Shown piece after piece: positions 41,843 to 49,803 of a stretch of 64,000 nt of DNA. Position 1 is the first letter of the stretch; each line of letters starts with the position of its first letter. The notes beneath the pieces are model-generated. The model was not told the origin of the DNA, did not search any database, and saw only the letters and a program-made list of their open reading frames with translations. The stretch is from Streptomyces collinus Tu 365 (GTDB taxonomy: Bacteria; Actinomycetota; Actinomycetes; Streptomycetales; Streptomycetaceae): assembly GCF_000444875.1 (NCBI RefSeq), contig NC_021985.1, forward strand, positions 6,096,170 through 6,160,169, in the 5' to 3' direction. The position numbers were made by a program, and so were the translations under genes.

Positions 41843-43000
41843 ATGACTGCGATTTCTCTCGGCATGCCGTCCGTTCCGACCAAGCTCGCCGAGCGCCGGA
41901 AGAGCCGGCAGATCCAGGTCGGGTCCGTCGCGGTCGGCGGGGACGCGCCCGTCTCGGTGCAGTCGATGACGACGACCCGTACGTCCGACATCGGTGCCAC
42001 CCTCCAGCAGATCGCCGAGCTGACCGCCTCCGGCTGCCAGATCGTCCGTGTCGCCTGCCCCACCCAGGACGACGCCGACGCCCTCGCCACCATCGCCCGC
42101 AAGTCGCAGATCCCGGTCATCGCGGACATCCACTTCCAGCCCAAGTACGTCTTCGCGGCCATCGAGGCCGGCTGCGCCGCCGTCCGCGTCAACCCCGGCA
42201 ACATCAAGCAGTTCGACGACAAGGTCAAGGAGATCGCCAAGGCCGCCAAGGAGCACGGCACCCCGATCCGCATCGGGGTCAACGCCGGCTCCCTGGACCG
42301 CCGGCTGCTCCAGAAGTACGGCAAGGCCACCCCCGAGGCGCTCGTGGAGTCGGCCCTGTGGGAGGCGTCCCTCTTCGAGGAGCACGACTTCCGGGACATC
42401 AAGATCTCCGTCAAGCACAACGACCCGGTCGTCATGATCGAGGCCTACCGCCAGCTCGCCGAGGCCTGCGACTACCCGCTGCACCTCGGCGTGACCGAGG
42501 CCGGCCCGGCCTTCCAGGGCACCATCAAGTCGGCCGTCGCCTTCGGCGCCCTGCTCTCCCAGGGCATCGGCGACACCATCCGCGTCTCCCTCTCGGCCCC
42601 GCCGGCCGAAGAGGTCAAGGTCGGCCTGCAGATCCTGGAGTCGCTGAACCTCAAGCAGCGCGGTCTGGAGATCGTCTCCTGCCCGTCCTGCGGCCGCGCC
42701 CAGGTCGACGTGTACAAGCTCGCCGAGGAGGTCACCGCCGGCCTCACCGGCATGGAGGTCCCGCTGCGCGTCGCCGTCATGGGCTGCGTCGTCAACGGAC
42801 CCGGCGAGGCCCGCGAGGCCGACCTCGGCGTCGCCTCCGGCAACGGCAAGGGCCAGATCTTCGTCAAGGGCGAGGTCATCAAGACCGTCCCCGAGTCCAA
42901 GATCGTGGAGACCCTCATCGAGGAGGCCATGAAGCTCGCCGAGCAGATGGAGGCCGACGGCGTCACCTCCGGCGAGCCGTCCGTCTCGGTGGCCGGCTGA
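41843..43000 (+). CDS. ispG: 4-hydroxy-3-methylbut-2-enyl diphosphate synthase
   Basis: A 385-residue iron-sulfur enzyme of the MEP pathway that converts MEcPP to HMBPP. Cluster ligands are C280, C283 (SCPSCGR) and C315 (MGCVVNGPGEA), with the conserved Glu just after. The N-terminal TIM-barrel begins with VGGDAPVSVQSMTTT. The ATG at 41843 is chosen because the known Streptomyces protein begins MTAISLGMPS; the ribosome site is weak and a longer frame to 41729 has no family support. It lies 170 bases after the site-2 protease gene and may have its own promoter. Confidence 0.95.
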   Translation: MTAISLGMPSVPTKLAERRKSRQIQVGSVAVGGDAPVSVQSMTTTRTSDIGATLQQIAELTASGCQIVRVACPTQDDADALATIARKSQIPVIADIHFQPKYVFAAIEAGCAAVRVNPGNIKQFDDKVKEIAKAAKEHGTPIRIGVNAGSLDRRLLQKYGKATPEALVESALWEASLFEEHDFRDIKISVKHNDPVVMIEAYRQLAEACDYPLHLGVTEAGPAFQGTIKSAVAFGALLSQGIGDTIRVSLSAPPAEEVKVGLQILESLNLKQRGLEIVSCPSCGRAQVDVYKLAEEVTAGLTGMEVPLRVAVMGCVVNGPGEAREADLGVASGNGKGQIFVKGEVIKTVPESKIVETLIEEAMKLAEQMEADGVTSGEPSVSVAG

Positions 43001-43109
43001 GCGCCCCGCGGGGCCGCCGGGAACCGCGCGGCCGGCCACAGCCGGCGCGCGGCCGCCCGGCGACCGGCAAGCACCCTGACTCCGGGGCGCAGCGCCCAGA
43101 CGGCGCGGC

Positions 43110-43115
43110 TATAGT
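43110..43115 (+). promoter_or_regulatory. -10 box TATAGT before the first GNAT gene
   Basis: TATAGT is a near-perfect -10 hexamer 37 bases before the GTG at 43153. No good -35 box was found at 16-18 bases upstream, so an extended -10 or an activator may be involved. Confidence 0.4.
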
Positions 43116-43152
43116 GCGGAGATCAGCAGAACCCCAGGGTGAGGCCCCGCAC

Positions 43153-44001
43153 GTGTTGACCCAGACCACCTCACGGGTGCTCGAACCGAGCGACCTTGAC
43201 GCCGCGCTCGCCGTCCTCGACCGCGAGCCGGTCGCGAACGCCTTCGTGACCTCCCGGGTCCAGGTCGCGGGCCTGGACCCGTGGCGGCTCGGCGGCGAGA
43301 TGTGGGGCTGGTACGAGGACGGCATGCTCACGTCCCTGTGCTACGCGGGCGCCAACCTCGTACCGATCTGCGCCACCCCGCGGGCCGTGCGCGCGTTCGC
43401 GGACCGGGCCAGGAGGGCCGGGCGGCGCTGCTCCTCCATCGTCGGGCCCGCCGGACCCACCGCCCAGCTGTGGCGCCTGCTCGAACCGCAGTGGGGCCCC
43501 GCCCGCGAGGTCCGCGCCCACCAGCCGCTGATGGTCACCGACCGGATGCCCGCCGACATCGTCGCTGACCCCTACGTCCGTCGCATCCGCAAGGACGAGA
43601 TGGAGACGATCATGCCGGCCTGCGTGGCGATGTTCACCGAGGAGGTGGGCGTCTCCCCGCTGGCCGGGGACGGCGGGCTGCTCTACCAGGCCCGGGTGGC
43701 CGAACTCGTCGGTTCCGGCCGCTCCTTCGCCCGCCTCGACGAGAACGGCAAGGTGGTCTTCAAGGCGGAGATCGGCGCGGCGACGCGCCACGCCTGCCAG
43801 ATCCAGGGCGTGTGGGTGGCGCCGGAGTACCGGGGCCGCGGCCTGGCGGCGCCCGGTATGGCCGCCGTCCTGCGGTACGCCCTCGCCGACGTGGCCCCGG
43901 TGGTCAGCCTCTACGTCAACGACTTCAACACGGCGGCCCGGCGGACGTACCAGCGCGTGGGCTTCCGGGAGACCGGCGCGTTCATGAGCGTGCTGTTCTA
44001 G
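43153..44001 (+). CDS. GNAT acetyltransferase with DUF4081 N-terminal domain
   Basis: A 282-residue protein. The N-terminal half (TSRVLEPSDLDAALAVLDRE to EVRAHQPLMV) matches the DUF4081 domain often fused to GNATs. The C-terminal half is the GNAT fold, with VWVAPEYRGRGLAAPGMAAV as the acetyl-CoA pyrophosphate loop and YVNDFNTAARRTYQRVGF as the terminal motif. The substrate is not known. GTG at 43153 is preferred over TTG at the next codon; GTGAGG lies about eight bases upstream. It follows ispG by 150 bases with a GC-rich hairpin region between. Confidence 0.88.
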   Translation: MLTQTTSRVLEPSDLDAALAVLDREPVANAFVTSRVQVAGLDPWRLGGEMWGWYEDGMLTSLCYAGANLVPICATPRAVRAFADRARRAGRRCSSIVGPAGPTAQLWRLLEPQWGPAREVRAHQPLMVTDRMPADIVADPYVRRIRKDEMETIMPACVAMFTEEVGVSPLAGDGGLLYQARVAELVGSGRSFARLDENGKVVFKAEIGAATRHACQIQGVWVAPEYRGRGLAAPGMAAVLRYALADVAPVVSLYVNDFNTAARRTYQRVGFRETGAFMSVLF

Positions 44002-44093
44002 CCCGGGCCCCGCCCAGGGCGCGCGAGCCGTACCCGGCGGGTGCGGACGCCGGTGCCGGCCGCCGATCGGTGACCGCCCTGTACGCTCCCCGC

Positions 44094-44624
44094 ATGGACG
44101 TCGTGATCGGCCCCCTGGACCTCACCGCCCACGTCGACGAGGCCCTGGCGGTGCAGGCCGTCGCCTTCGGGCTGGGCCCCGAGGAGGTCGCCGTACGCCG
44201 CCAGATCGTCCAGCGGCACATGCAGTACCGCGGGGCGCGCGCGCTCGGCGCCACCAGCCGGGGCCGCCTGGTCGGCTTCGTCTACGGGATGCCCAACTCC
44301 CGCACTCACTGGTGGTCCACCGTCGTGGAGCCCTACCTGCGCGCCCGGGACAACGACCTCTGGCTGGACGACTCCTTCGTCATCACGGAGCTGCACGTCC
44401 ACCCCGACCACCAGAACCTGGGCGTCGGCCGCCGGCTGATCACCGCGATCACCGACGGGGCCGCCGAGCCGCGCTCGATCCTCTCCGCGATCGACATGGA
44501 CAGCCCGGCGCGGGGCCTGTACCACTCCCTCGGCTACGTCGACCTCGCCCGTCCGGTCCACTTCCCGAGCGCGCCCAAGCCCTACGCCGTGATGGGCGCC
44601 CCGCTGCCGCTGCGGCGCCGTTAA
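44094..44624 (+). CDS. GNAT family acetyltransferase
   Basis: A 176-residue single-domain GNAT. ITELHVHPDHQNLGVGRRLI contains the acetyl-CoA-binding R/Q-x-x-G-x-G/A loop, and ARGLYHSLGYVDLARPVHF the C-terminal beta-bulge motif. No membrane segments are seen. TACGCT at 44082-44087 lies exactly six bases before the ATG, so the transcript is probably leaderless. Substrate unknown; the preceding GNAT is not obviously related beyond the fold. Confidence 0.85.
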   Translation: MDVVIGPLDLTAHVDEALAVQAVAFGLGPEEVAVRRQIVQRHMQYRGARALGATSRGRLVGFVYGMPNSRTHWWSTVVEPYLRARDNDLWLDDSFVITELHVHPDHQNLGVGRRLITAITDGAAEPRSILSAIDMDSPARGLYHSLGYVDLARPVHFPSAPKPYAVMGAPLPLRRR

Positions 44625-44697
44625 CCGATTTCCACCGGCACAGGCGGCCCGGCTAACCTCCTTGCCATCACCCTTTCCCGTCAGGAGTAAGAGAGCC

Positions 44698-46401
44698 ATG
44701 GCCAACGCACCGGTCCAGCGCATGTCCCAGTTGATGGCGAAGACGCTGCGCGACGACCCGGCGGACGCCGAGGTCCTCAGCCACAAGCTCCTCGTCCGCG
44801 CCGGCTACGTCCGCCGCACCGCCGCCGGCATCTGGAGCTGGCTGCCCCTGGGCAAGAAGGTCCTCGCCAACGTGGAGCGGATCGTCCGCGAGGAGATGGA
44901 CGCCATCGGCGCCCAGGAGGTCTCGCTGCCCGCCCTGCTGCCGCGCGAGCCCTACGAGGCCACCGGCCGCTGGGACGAGTACGGCCAGGAGCTGTTCCGG
45001 CTCCAGGACCGCAAGGGCGGCGACTACCTCCTCGGCCCCACCCACGAGGAGATCTTCACCCTGCTGGTCAAGGACCAGTGCACGTCCTACAAGGACCTGC
45101 CGGTGATCCTGTACCAGATCCAGACCAAGTTCCGCGACGAGGCCCGGCCCCGCGCCGGCATCCTGCGCGGCCGTGAGTTCCTCATGAAGGACTCGTACTC
45201 CTTCGACCTGGACGACGAGGGCCTGGGCAGGTCCTACGCGCTGCACCGCGAGGCCTACCGGCGCGTCTTCGAGCGCCTCGGCCTCGACTACCGCATCGTC
45301 GCCGCCACCGCCGGCGCGATGGGCGGCTCCAAGTCCGAGGAGTTCCTGGCCCCGGCCGAGGCCGGCGAGGACACCTTCGCGGACTGCCCGAACTGCGACT
45401 TCGCGGCGAACACCGAGGCCGTCGTGTACGAGCTCAAGGCGGTGGACGGCTCGGCCGTGCCCGCGCTGGAGGAGATCCCCACCCCGGACACCCCGACCAT
45501 CGAGACCCTGGCGGCCTCGCTCGGTGTCCCCGCCTCCGCCACCCTGAAGAACCTGCTGGTCAAGGTGGACGGCGAGATCGTGGCCGTCGGCGTGCCCGGT
45601 GACCGCGAGGTCGACCTGGGCAAGGTCGAGGCGCACTTCGCCCCGGCCACCGTCGAGATGGTCACCGAGGCGGACTTCGCGGGCCGCCCCGACCTGGTGC
45701 GCGGCTACGTGGGCCCGCAGGGCCTCGGCGAGAAGGTCACGTACATCGCCGACCCGCGCGTGGCTCCCGGCACGTCCTGGATCACCGGCGCCAACAAGGA
45801 CCAGACCCACGCGAAGAACGTCGTCGCCGGCCGTGACTTCGAGGTCGACGCGTACGTGGACGTCGTGGTGGTCCAGGAGGGCGACCCCTGCCCGAAGTGC
45901 GGCACCGGCCTGAAGCTGGACCGCGCCATCGAGATCGGTCACATCTTCCAGCTCGGCCGCAAGTACGCCGACGCCCTCAAGCTCGACGTCCTCGGCCAGA
46001 ACGGCAAGCCGGTCCGCGTCACCATGGGCTCCTACGGCATCGGTGTCTCGCGTGCCGTCGCCGCGCTCGCCGAGCAGACCGCCGACGACAAGGGTCTGGT
46101 GTGGTCCAAGGAGGTCGCCCCGGCCGACGTGCACGTGGTCGCCGCCGGCAAGGCCCTGCAGACCGAGCTGGCGCTCGACGTCGCCGACAAGCTGGCCGCC
46201 GCGGGCGTCCGTGTCCTGGTGGACGACCGGGCCGGGGTCTCCCCGGGCGTGAAGTTCACCGACGCGGAGCTGATCGGCGTGCCCCAGATCCTGGTGGCCG
46301 GCCGCCGCTCCGGCGAGGGCGTCCTGGAGCTGAAGGACCGCAAGACGGGTGAGCGCGAGGAGCTCTCCGTCGAGGACGCGATCGCCCGTCTGACGGCCTG
46401 A
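44698..46401 (+). CDS. proS: Prolyl-tRNA synthetase (bacterial type)
   Basis: A 567-residue class II synthetase charging tRNA-Pro. Motif 2 region FRDEARPRAGILRGREFLMKDSYSFD and motif 3 GSYGIGVSR are present. Residues about 240-390 hold the YbaK/ProX-like editing insertion (ASLGVPASATLKNLLVKVDG) that identifies the bacterial form; the C-terminal anticodon-binding domain follows (VLVDDRAGVSPGVKF). AGGAG precedes the ATG at 44698. A hairpin with a T-rich tail terminates the gene. Confidence 0.96.
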   Translation: MANAPVQRMSQLMAKTLRDDPADAEVLSHKLLVRAGYVRRTAAGIWSWLPLGKKVLANVERIVREEMDAIGAQEVSLPALLPREPYEATGRWDEYGQELFRLQDRKGGDYLLGPTHEEIFTLLVKDQCTSYKDLPVILYQIQTKFRDEARPRAGILRGREFLMKDSYSFDLDDEGLGRSYALHREAYRRVFERLGLDYRIVAATAGAMGGSKSEEFLAPAEAGEDTFADCPNCDFAANTEAVVYELKAVDGSAVPALEEIPTPDTPTIETLAASLGVPASATLKNLLVKVDGEIVAVGVPGDREVDLGKVEAHFAPATVEMVTEADFAGRPDLVRGYVGPQGLGEKVTYIADPRVAPGTSWITGANKDQTHAKNVVAGRDFEVDAYVDVVVVQEGDPCPKCGTGLKLDRAIEIGHIFQLGRKYADALKLDVLGQNGKPVRVTMGSYGIGVSRAVAALAEQTADDKGLVWSKEVAPADVHVVAAGKALQTELALDVADKLAAAGVRVLVDDRAGVSPGVKFTDAELIGVPQILVAGRRSGEGVLELKDRKTGEREELSVEDAIARLTA

Positions 46402-46461
46402 TCGCCTCGCGGCCGTCTCCGGCGGCCCGATCATCCGGCAGTCGTACCGACGGCCCGGCGC

Positions 46462-46502
46462 GGACACGGCCCCGCCGCCCACAAGGGCGCGGGGCCGTGT
46501 CC
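46462..46502. terminator. Intrinsic terminator of proS (bidirectional)
   Basis: GGACACGGCCCCG (46462-46474) pairs with CGGGGCCGTGTCC (46490-46502); the stem continues through one bulge into CGCCC/GGGCG around a 4-base loop. It is followed on the plus strand by CGTTTTCTGT, an unusually clear U-tract for this genome. The convergent phosphotransferase gene ends 17 bases away and may share it. Confidence 0.85.
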
Positions 46503-46519
46503 CGTTTTCTGTCCGCCGT

Positions 46520-47428
46520 CTACAGCCAGCCGGCGAACTCCAGCAGCAGCTCGCCGTCCTTGGGCCGTCCCACCCGGAAGGCCCGTACGCCGGACTCCAC
46601 GGCCCGGAACAGCGTCCAGCCGCGCAGCCGGTCCTGGTCGACCTCCAGGGACTCCGCGAGCCGCTTGATGCGCCGCCGCGTGGTCGAGGGGCCGGACTGC
46701 ACGGCGATCAGGTCCTCCACCCGGTCGCGCACCAGGCGCGCCAGGTCGAACGCGACCTCGCCGACCACCGGGTCCGGGCCCACCGCGAGCCACGGCATCC
46801 GGTCCCCGGCGAGCACCTTGCTCTGCCGGAACGTCCCGTGCAGCAGCCGGTGGTCGGGCGGCGCGGCCAGCAGGTCCGCGCGGGCCGTGAGCGCCGCCTC
46901 CACCAGGGGCGCCGCCTCGGGTTCGGACAGGGCGCCGGCCCGCATGGCCTCGGCCTGCCGCCCGGTGCGCTCCGCCACGGTCTCGAAGGTGTGGTGGCCC
47001 GGCGGTTCGACCCACAGCCGGCGCAGTGTCCCGGCCGCCTCCAGCAGGGCCTTCGCCTCCGGCAGCGACCGTACCGACACGTCCGGGTGCAGCCGCTCCA
47101 GGAGCAGCGTCCCGTCGGCGGTGTCCTCGTCGTCCGACTCCAGCAGCTGTACGGCGCCCAGGCCGGCCCAGTGCGCCAGTGCGGCCCGCTCGCTCTCGGG
47201 GCGCGCCCGGGCGGGGGCCAGCTTCAGTACCGCGGGGGTGCCGTCGGCGCGCCGGACCAGCACCACGAGGCTGCTGCGCCCGCCCGGCACCTGGACCCGC
47301 TCCGCGGTCAACTCGCGCCGGGCGACCGCTTGCTCGGCGGTCCCGGGGAGCCGGGCCAGCCAGTCGTCGCCGGCCGGCGCCGTCTCACCGAGCGCCCGCA
47401 CCAGTCGCTGCGGCGGTTCGAAAACCAT
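46520..47428 (-). CDS. Phosphotransferase-fold protein with lost catalytic residues (pseudokinase)
   Basis: A 302-residue protein of the aminoglycoside/hydroxyurea phosphotransferase group. The N-lobe lysine context AVLKLAP is kept. The catalytic loop, HGDxxxxN in active enzymes, reads HGTFRQSK (H197, T199 for Asp, K204 for Asn), and the metal-binding IDP segment reads VGP before DPVVGEVAFDLARLV. Overall length and other motifs are normal, so the gene is not simply decayed. It is therefore likely a pseudokinase, perhaps a binding or regulatory protein, or an enzyme using a different mechanism. It is convergent with proS and has a repeat array upstream. The ATG at 47428 lacks a clear ribosome site. 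Confidence 0.8.
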   Translation of the reverse strand: MVFEPPQRLVRALGETAPAGDDWLARLPGTAEQAVARRELTAERVQVPGGRSSLVVLVRRADGTPAVLKLAPARARPESERAALAHWAGLGAVQLLESDDEDTADGTLLLERLHPDVSVRSLPEAKALLEAAGTLRRLWVEPPGHHTFETVAERTGRQAEAMRAGALSEPEAAPLVEAALTARADLLAAPPDHRLLHGTFRQSKVLAGDRMPWLAVGPDPVVGEVAFDLARLVRDRVEDLIAVQSGPSTTRRRIKRLAESLEVDQDRLRGWTLFRAVESGVRAFRVGRPKDGELLLEFAGWL

Positions 47429-47439
47429 GCGCGAGTCCG

Positions 47440-47950
47440 TTCCCTTCTCTCCGGTCTCCCTGACCCTTCCCGGCCCCGGCCCTTACGGGACTTGGCCCGG
47501 CCCTGTCCCGGTCCCTTTCCGTCCGGGACCCGGACCGGCCCTTCGTAGCCCTGTCCGGACCCGGCCCTGTCCGGACCCGGCCCTGTCCGGACCCGGCCCT
47601 GTCCGGACCCGGCTCTGTCCGGACCCGGCCGGATGCGAGCCCGGCCCGGCCCTCCCCGGGCCCATCCTGGCCCGTCCTTCCCGGCCTCGTCCGCGTGGCT
47701 CGGCCCTTCCTGGTCCCTTCCGGACCTGGCTCAGCCCTTCCCGTCCTGTTCGGACCTGGCCCGGTCGTCCCCGGTCCCGTACGGGACCTGTTCGGACCCG
47801 GCCGGCCTTTCCGAGCCCGGCCCCGTCCGGCCCGGTCCTCCCTGGCCCTGCCCGGACCCGGCCCGGTCAGTCCTGGCCCCTCCGACCCGGTCCGGCCCGT
47901 TCCTGCCGCCCGGCGCCGCACGTTCCTCCCCGGCCCTTCCCGGTTCCGGG
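47440..47950. repeat. Degenerate minisatellite surrounding the 16-bp array
   Basis: The gap of 567 bases upstream of the pseudokinase holds no supportable gene. Decayed variants of the same theme (CCGGACCTGGC, TTCGGACCCGGCC, GTACGGGACCTGTTCGG) fill most of it. Frames open through it on both strands are low-complexity products of the repeat. Confidence 0.65.
47549..47628. repeat. Five tandem copies of a 16-bp GC-rich unit
   Basis: Units of CCCTGTCCGGACCCGG start at 47549, 47565, 47581, 47597 and 47613; the first four are identical and the fifth has one change. The period is not a multiple of three. TCCGGA is itself palindromic, so single strands can form many small hairpins. Confidence 0.9.
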
Positions 47951-47995
47951 GCCGGCCCTCGTGGTCACCGCGCCGCGGACGCGGTCACCGTGCCG

Positions 47996-48553
47996 TCACG
48001 GCGACGGGGACGCCGACCCGCCCGCCCCGGCCGCGCCGGTGTCGCCGGTGCCGGTGCCGGTGCCGTCGGTGGTCCGTTCGGCGAGCCCAGGGAAGGCTAC
48101 GCTCTCCCCGCTCCAGCGCACCGCCCGCACCGCGGCCTCGCGCAGCGCCCCGGCGGCCGTGCCGCGCCGCTCACCGGTCGCCGCCCGCACCAGGTCGGAG
48201 TACACACCTGCCACCCGCTCCTCCAGGCGGGCGGCCAGCCGTACCGCCGTGGCCGCGTCCGGCACCTGGAACGGCAGCGCGTACGCGGCGCTCGCGGCGA
48301 CCGGTGCGCCGCCCAGGTCACGCACCTCGCGCACCAGCGCGTCGCGCCGCGCGCGGTGGGCGTCGTACGCCGCGCGCGCCTCGGCCCGCCGGCGCTCGCC
48401 GATCCGGCCGCCGACGACGCCGTACCCGTACACGGCCGCGTGCTCGGCCGCGAGCGCCGACTGCAGTGCGGTCAGTTCGGCCGTTCGGCCGGTGTCCCCG
48501 GACGATCTCCGCGAGGTGGTCGCGCGGTCCGTCCTGCGCTGTTCGTCGCTCAC
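47996..48553 (-). CDS. DUF4439 ferritin-like domain protein
   Basis: A 185-residue mostly helical protein. LTALQSALAAEHAAVYGYGV near residue 30 and AYDAHRARRDALVREV with later RLAARLEERVAGVYSDLV form the four-helix pattern of the DUF4439 ferritin-like domain, with spaced Glu/His (AAEHAAVYGYG, AYDAHRARRD). The last 25 residues are Gly/Thr/Ser-rich. Metal binding is possible but not shown. Its GTG start overlaps the stop of the lipoprotein gene by four bases, and GGAGG lies upstream, so the two are coupled. Confidence 0.82.
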   Translation of the reverse strand: MSDEQRRTDRATTSRRSSGDTGRTAELTALQSALAAEHAAVYGYGVVGGRIGERRRAEARAAYDAHRARRDALVREVRDLGGAPVAASAAYALPFQVPDAATAVRLAARLEERVAGVYSDLVRAATGERRGTAAGALREAAVRAVRWSGESVAFPGLAERTTDGTGTGTGDTGAAGAGGSASPSP

Positions 48554-49074
48554 TTGGCCGCCTCCGTCAGCAGGTACGCGTGCGCCGCACCGGCGGCGGC
48601 CACGGACGCCATGAGCCGGGCCAGTTCGCCCGGCACGTCCAGCAGGGCCCGCGCGCGCCGGTCGGCGAGATCGCGCTCGGCGGCGGCGAGGGAGGCGAGG
48701 GCGTCCTTGGGGGCGGCGGGCACGGCCGGCGGGCTCGCCGTGGCGGAGACGGAGGCGCCGGCGGCCGCGGGGGAGGGGGACCTGGTGGCGCCGGCGCCGC
48801 CGAACGCCTCTGCGTGGGCCGCCACCGCGGCGCGCAGCGGCCGCAGCCGGTCCGCCAGGGCCGGGTGGGCGGCGGCCACGGCGTCGTAGTGCTCCAGCAG
48901 GGACGCGCTGTCCCGGGCCGCACGCGCGCGTGCCCGCGCGGCGCGCGAGGGGCCCTCGTCCCCGGAGTCCTCGGCGGCCGAGCAGCCCACCAGCAGGGCG
49001 GCTCCGGCGGCCGACGCGATCAGGGATCTTCTGCGCGGCCCCGAAAGGGTGCGCGGCGGTGGGGAGTACGGCAC
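48550..49074 (-). CDS. Putative Tat/Sec lipoprotein with helical ferritin-like tail
   Basis: A 174-residue protein. The N-terminus GPRRRSLIASAAGAALLVGC has twin arginines and a lipobox ending at Cys, so membrane anchoring outside the cell is predicted. The mature part is two helical blocks (LLEHYDAVAAAHPALADRLR and LAAAERDLADRRARALLDVP) separated by a Ser/Ala/Pro linker. GTG at 49074 is the start, with GAGGA about eight bases upstream; the longer frame to 49215 overlaps the rimP promoter. It is translated together with the DUF4439 protein, and both likely work as a pair. It diverges from rimP. Confidence 0.75.
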   Translation of the reverse strand: MPYSPPPRTLSGPRRRSLIASAAGAALLVGCSAAEDSGDEGPSRAARARARAARDSASLLEHYDAVAAAHPALADRLRPLRAAVAAHAEAFGGAGATRSPSPAAAGASVSATASPPAVPAAPKDALASLAAAERDLADRRARALLDVPGELARLMASVAAAGAAHAYLLTEAAK

Positions 49075-49291
49075 TGCAGACGTCCTCGGGGCACTCGTAC
49101 GGAGGGAACGGCGAAGGAAGAACAGCCGGCGGGCGGCACGCCCGTGATCACCGTACCCGCGCGCCCCGCGCACACCACCCACCGGCACCGCGCGAACACA
49201 GGTGGACGGCAACACTCTCCTCGACCGGATACCCTTTGATCAGACACGCGCCCCATCCCACAACAGCACACGCGGCCGAGGAGTCACCCGG

Positions 49292-49801
49292 ATGAGCACC
49301 ACCCAGAGCGAGAGGCTGCGAGAGCTGCTCGAACCGCTCGTCACCTCGCAAGGGCTGGATCTCGAAGAGATCGCCGTGGACTCCGTGGGACGCAAGCGGG
49401 TGCTGCGTGTGGTCGTCGACTCCGACACCGGAGCGGACCTGGACGCGATCGCCGATGTGAGCCGCGCGCTCTCGGCGAAGCTCGACGAGACCAACGCGAT
49501 GGGCGACGCCGCGTACGACCTGGAGGTCGGCACCCCCGGCGCCGAGCGCGCCCTGACCGAGCACCGGCACTTCGTGCGCGCCACCGACCGGCTGGTGAGG
49601 TTCCAGCTCGCCGAGGGCGGCGAACTGGTCGCGCGGATCCTGACGGTCGACGAGGACGGTCTCGACGTCGAGGTCCCGGGTGTGAAGGGCCGCAAGGCCA
49701 CCACCCGCAGGCTCGGCTTCCCGGAGATCGCCAAGGCGCGGGTGCAGGTCGAGTTCAACCGCAAGGACAAGAAGGACATGAAGGAAGAGGAGGAGGCGTA
49801 G
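49292..49801 (+). CDS. rimP: Ribosome maturation factor RimP
   Basis: A 169-residue protein needed for 30S subunit maturation. LEEIAVDSVGRKRVLRVVVD with DLDAIADVSRALSAKLDE and DLEVGTPGAERALTEHRHF are the family's diagnostic stretches. The C-terminus carries a lysine-rich acidic tail (RKDKKDMKEEEEA). The ATG at 49292 has GAGGAG upstream; a longer frame from 49202 runs through the promoter region. It heads the rimP-nusA-ylxR-infB group, whose order is conserved in most bacteria; nusA starts two bases after the stop. Confidence 0.93.
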   Translation: MSTTQSERLRELLEPLVTSQGLDLEEIAVDSVGRKRVLRVVVDSDTGADLDAIADVSRALSAKLDETNAMGDAAYDLEVGTPGAERALTEHRHFVRATDRLVRFQLAEGGELVARILTVDEDGLDVEVPGVKGRKATTRRLGFPEIAKARVQVEFNRKDKKDMKEEEEA

Positions 49802-49803
49802 CC

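Noticed and set aside
47549..47628. 16-bp tandem units considered as a CRISPR or replication iteron array
   Set aside because: There are no spacers between units, and no replication gene or AT-rich melting region is nearby.
47385..47921. A 178-codon Arg/Gly-rich minus-strand frame
   Set aside because: It is a translation of the GC minisatellite and has no domain or ribosome site.
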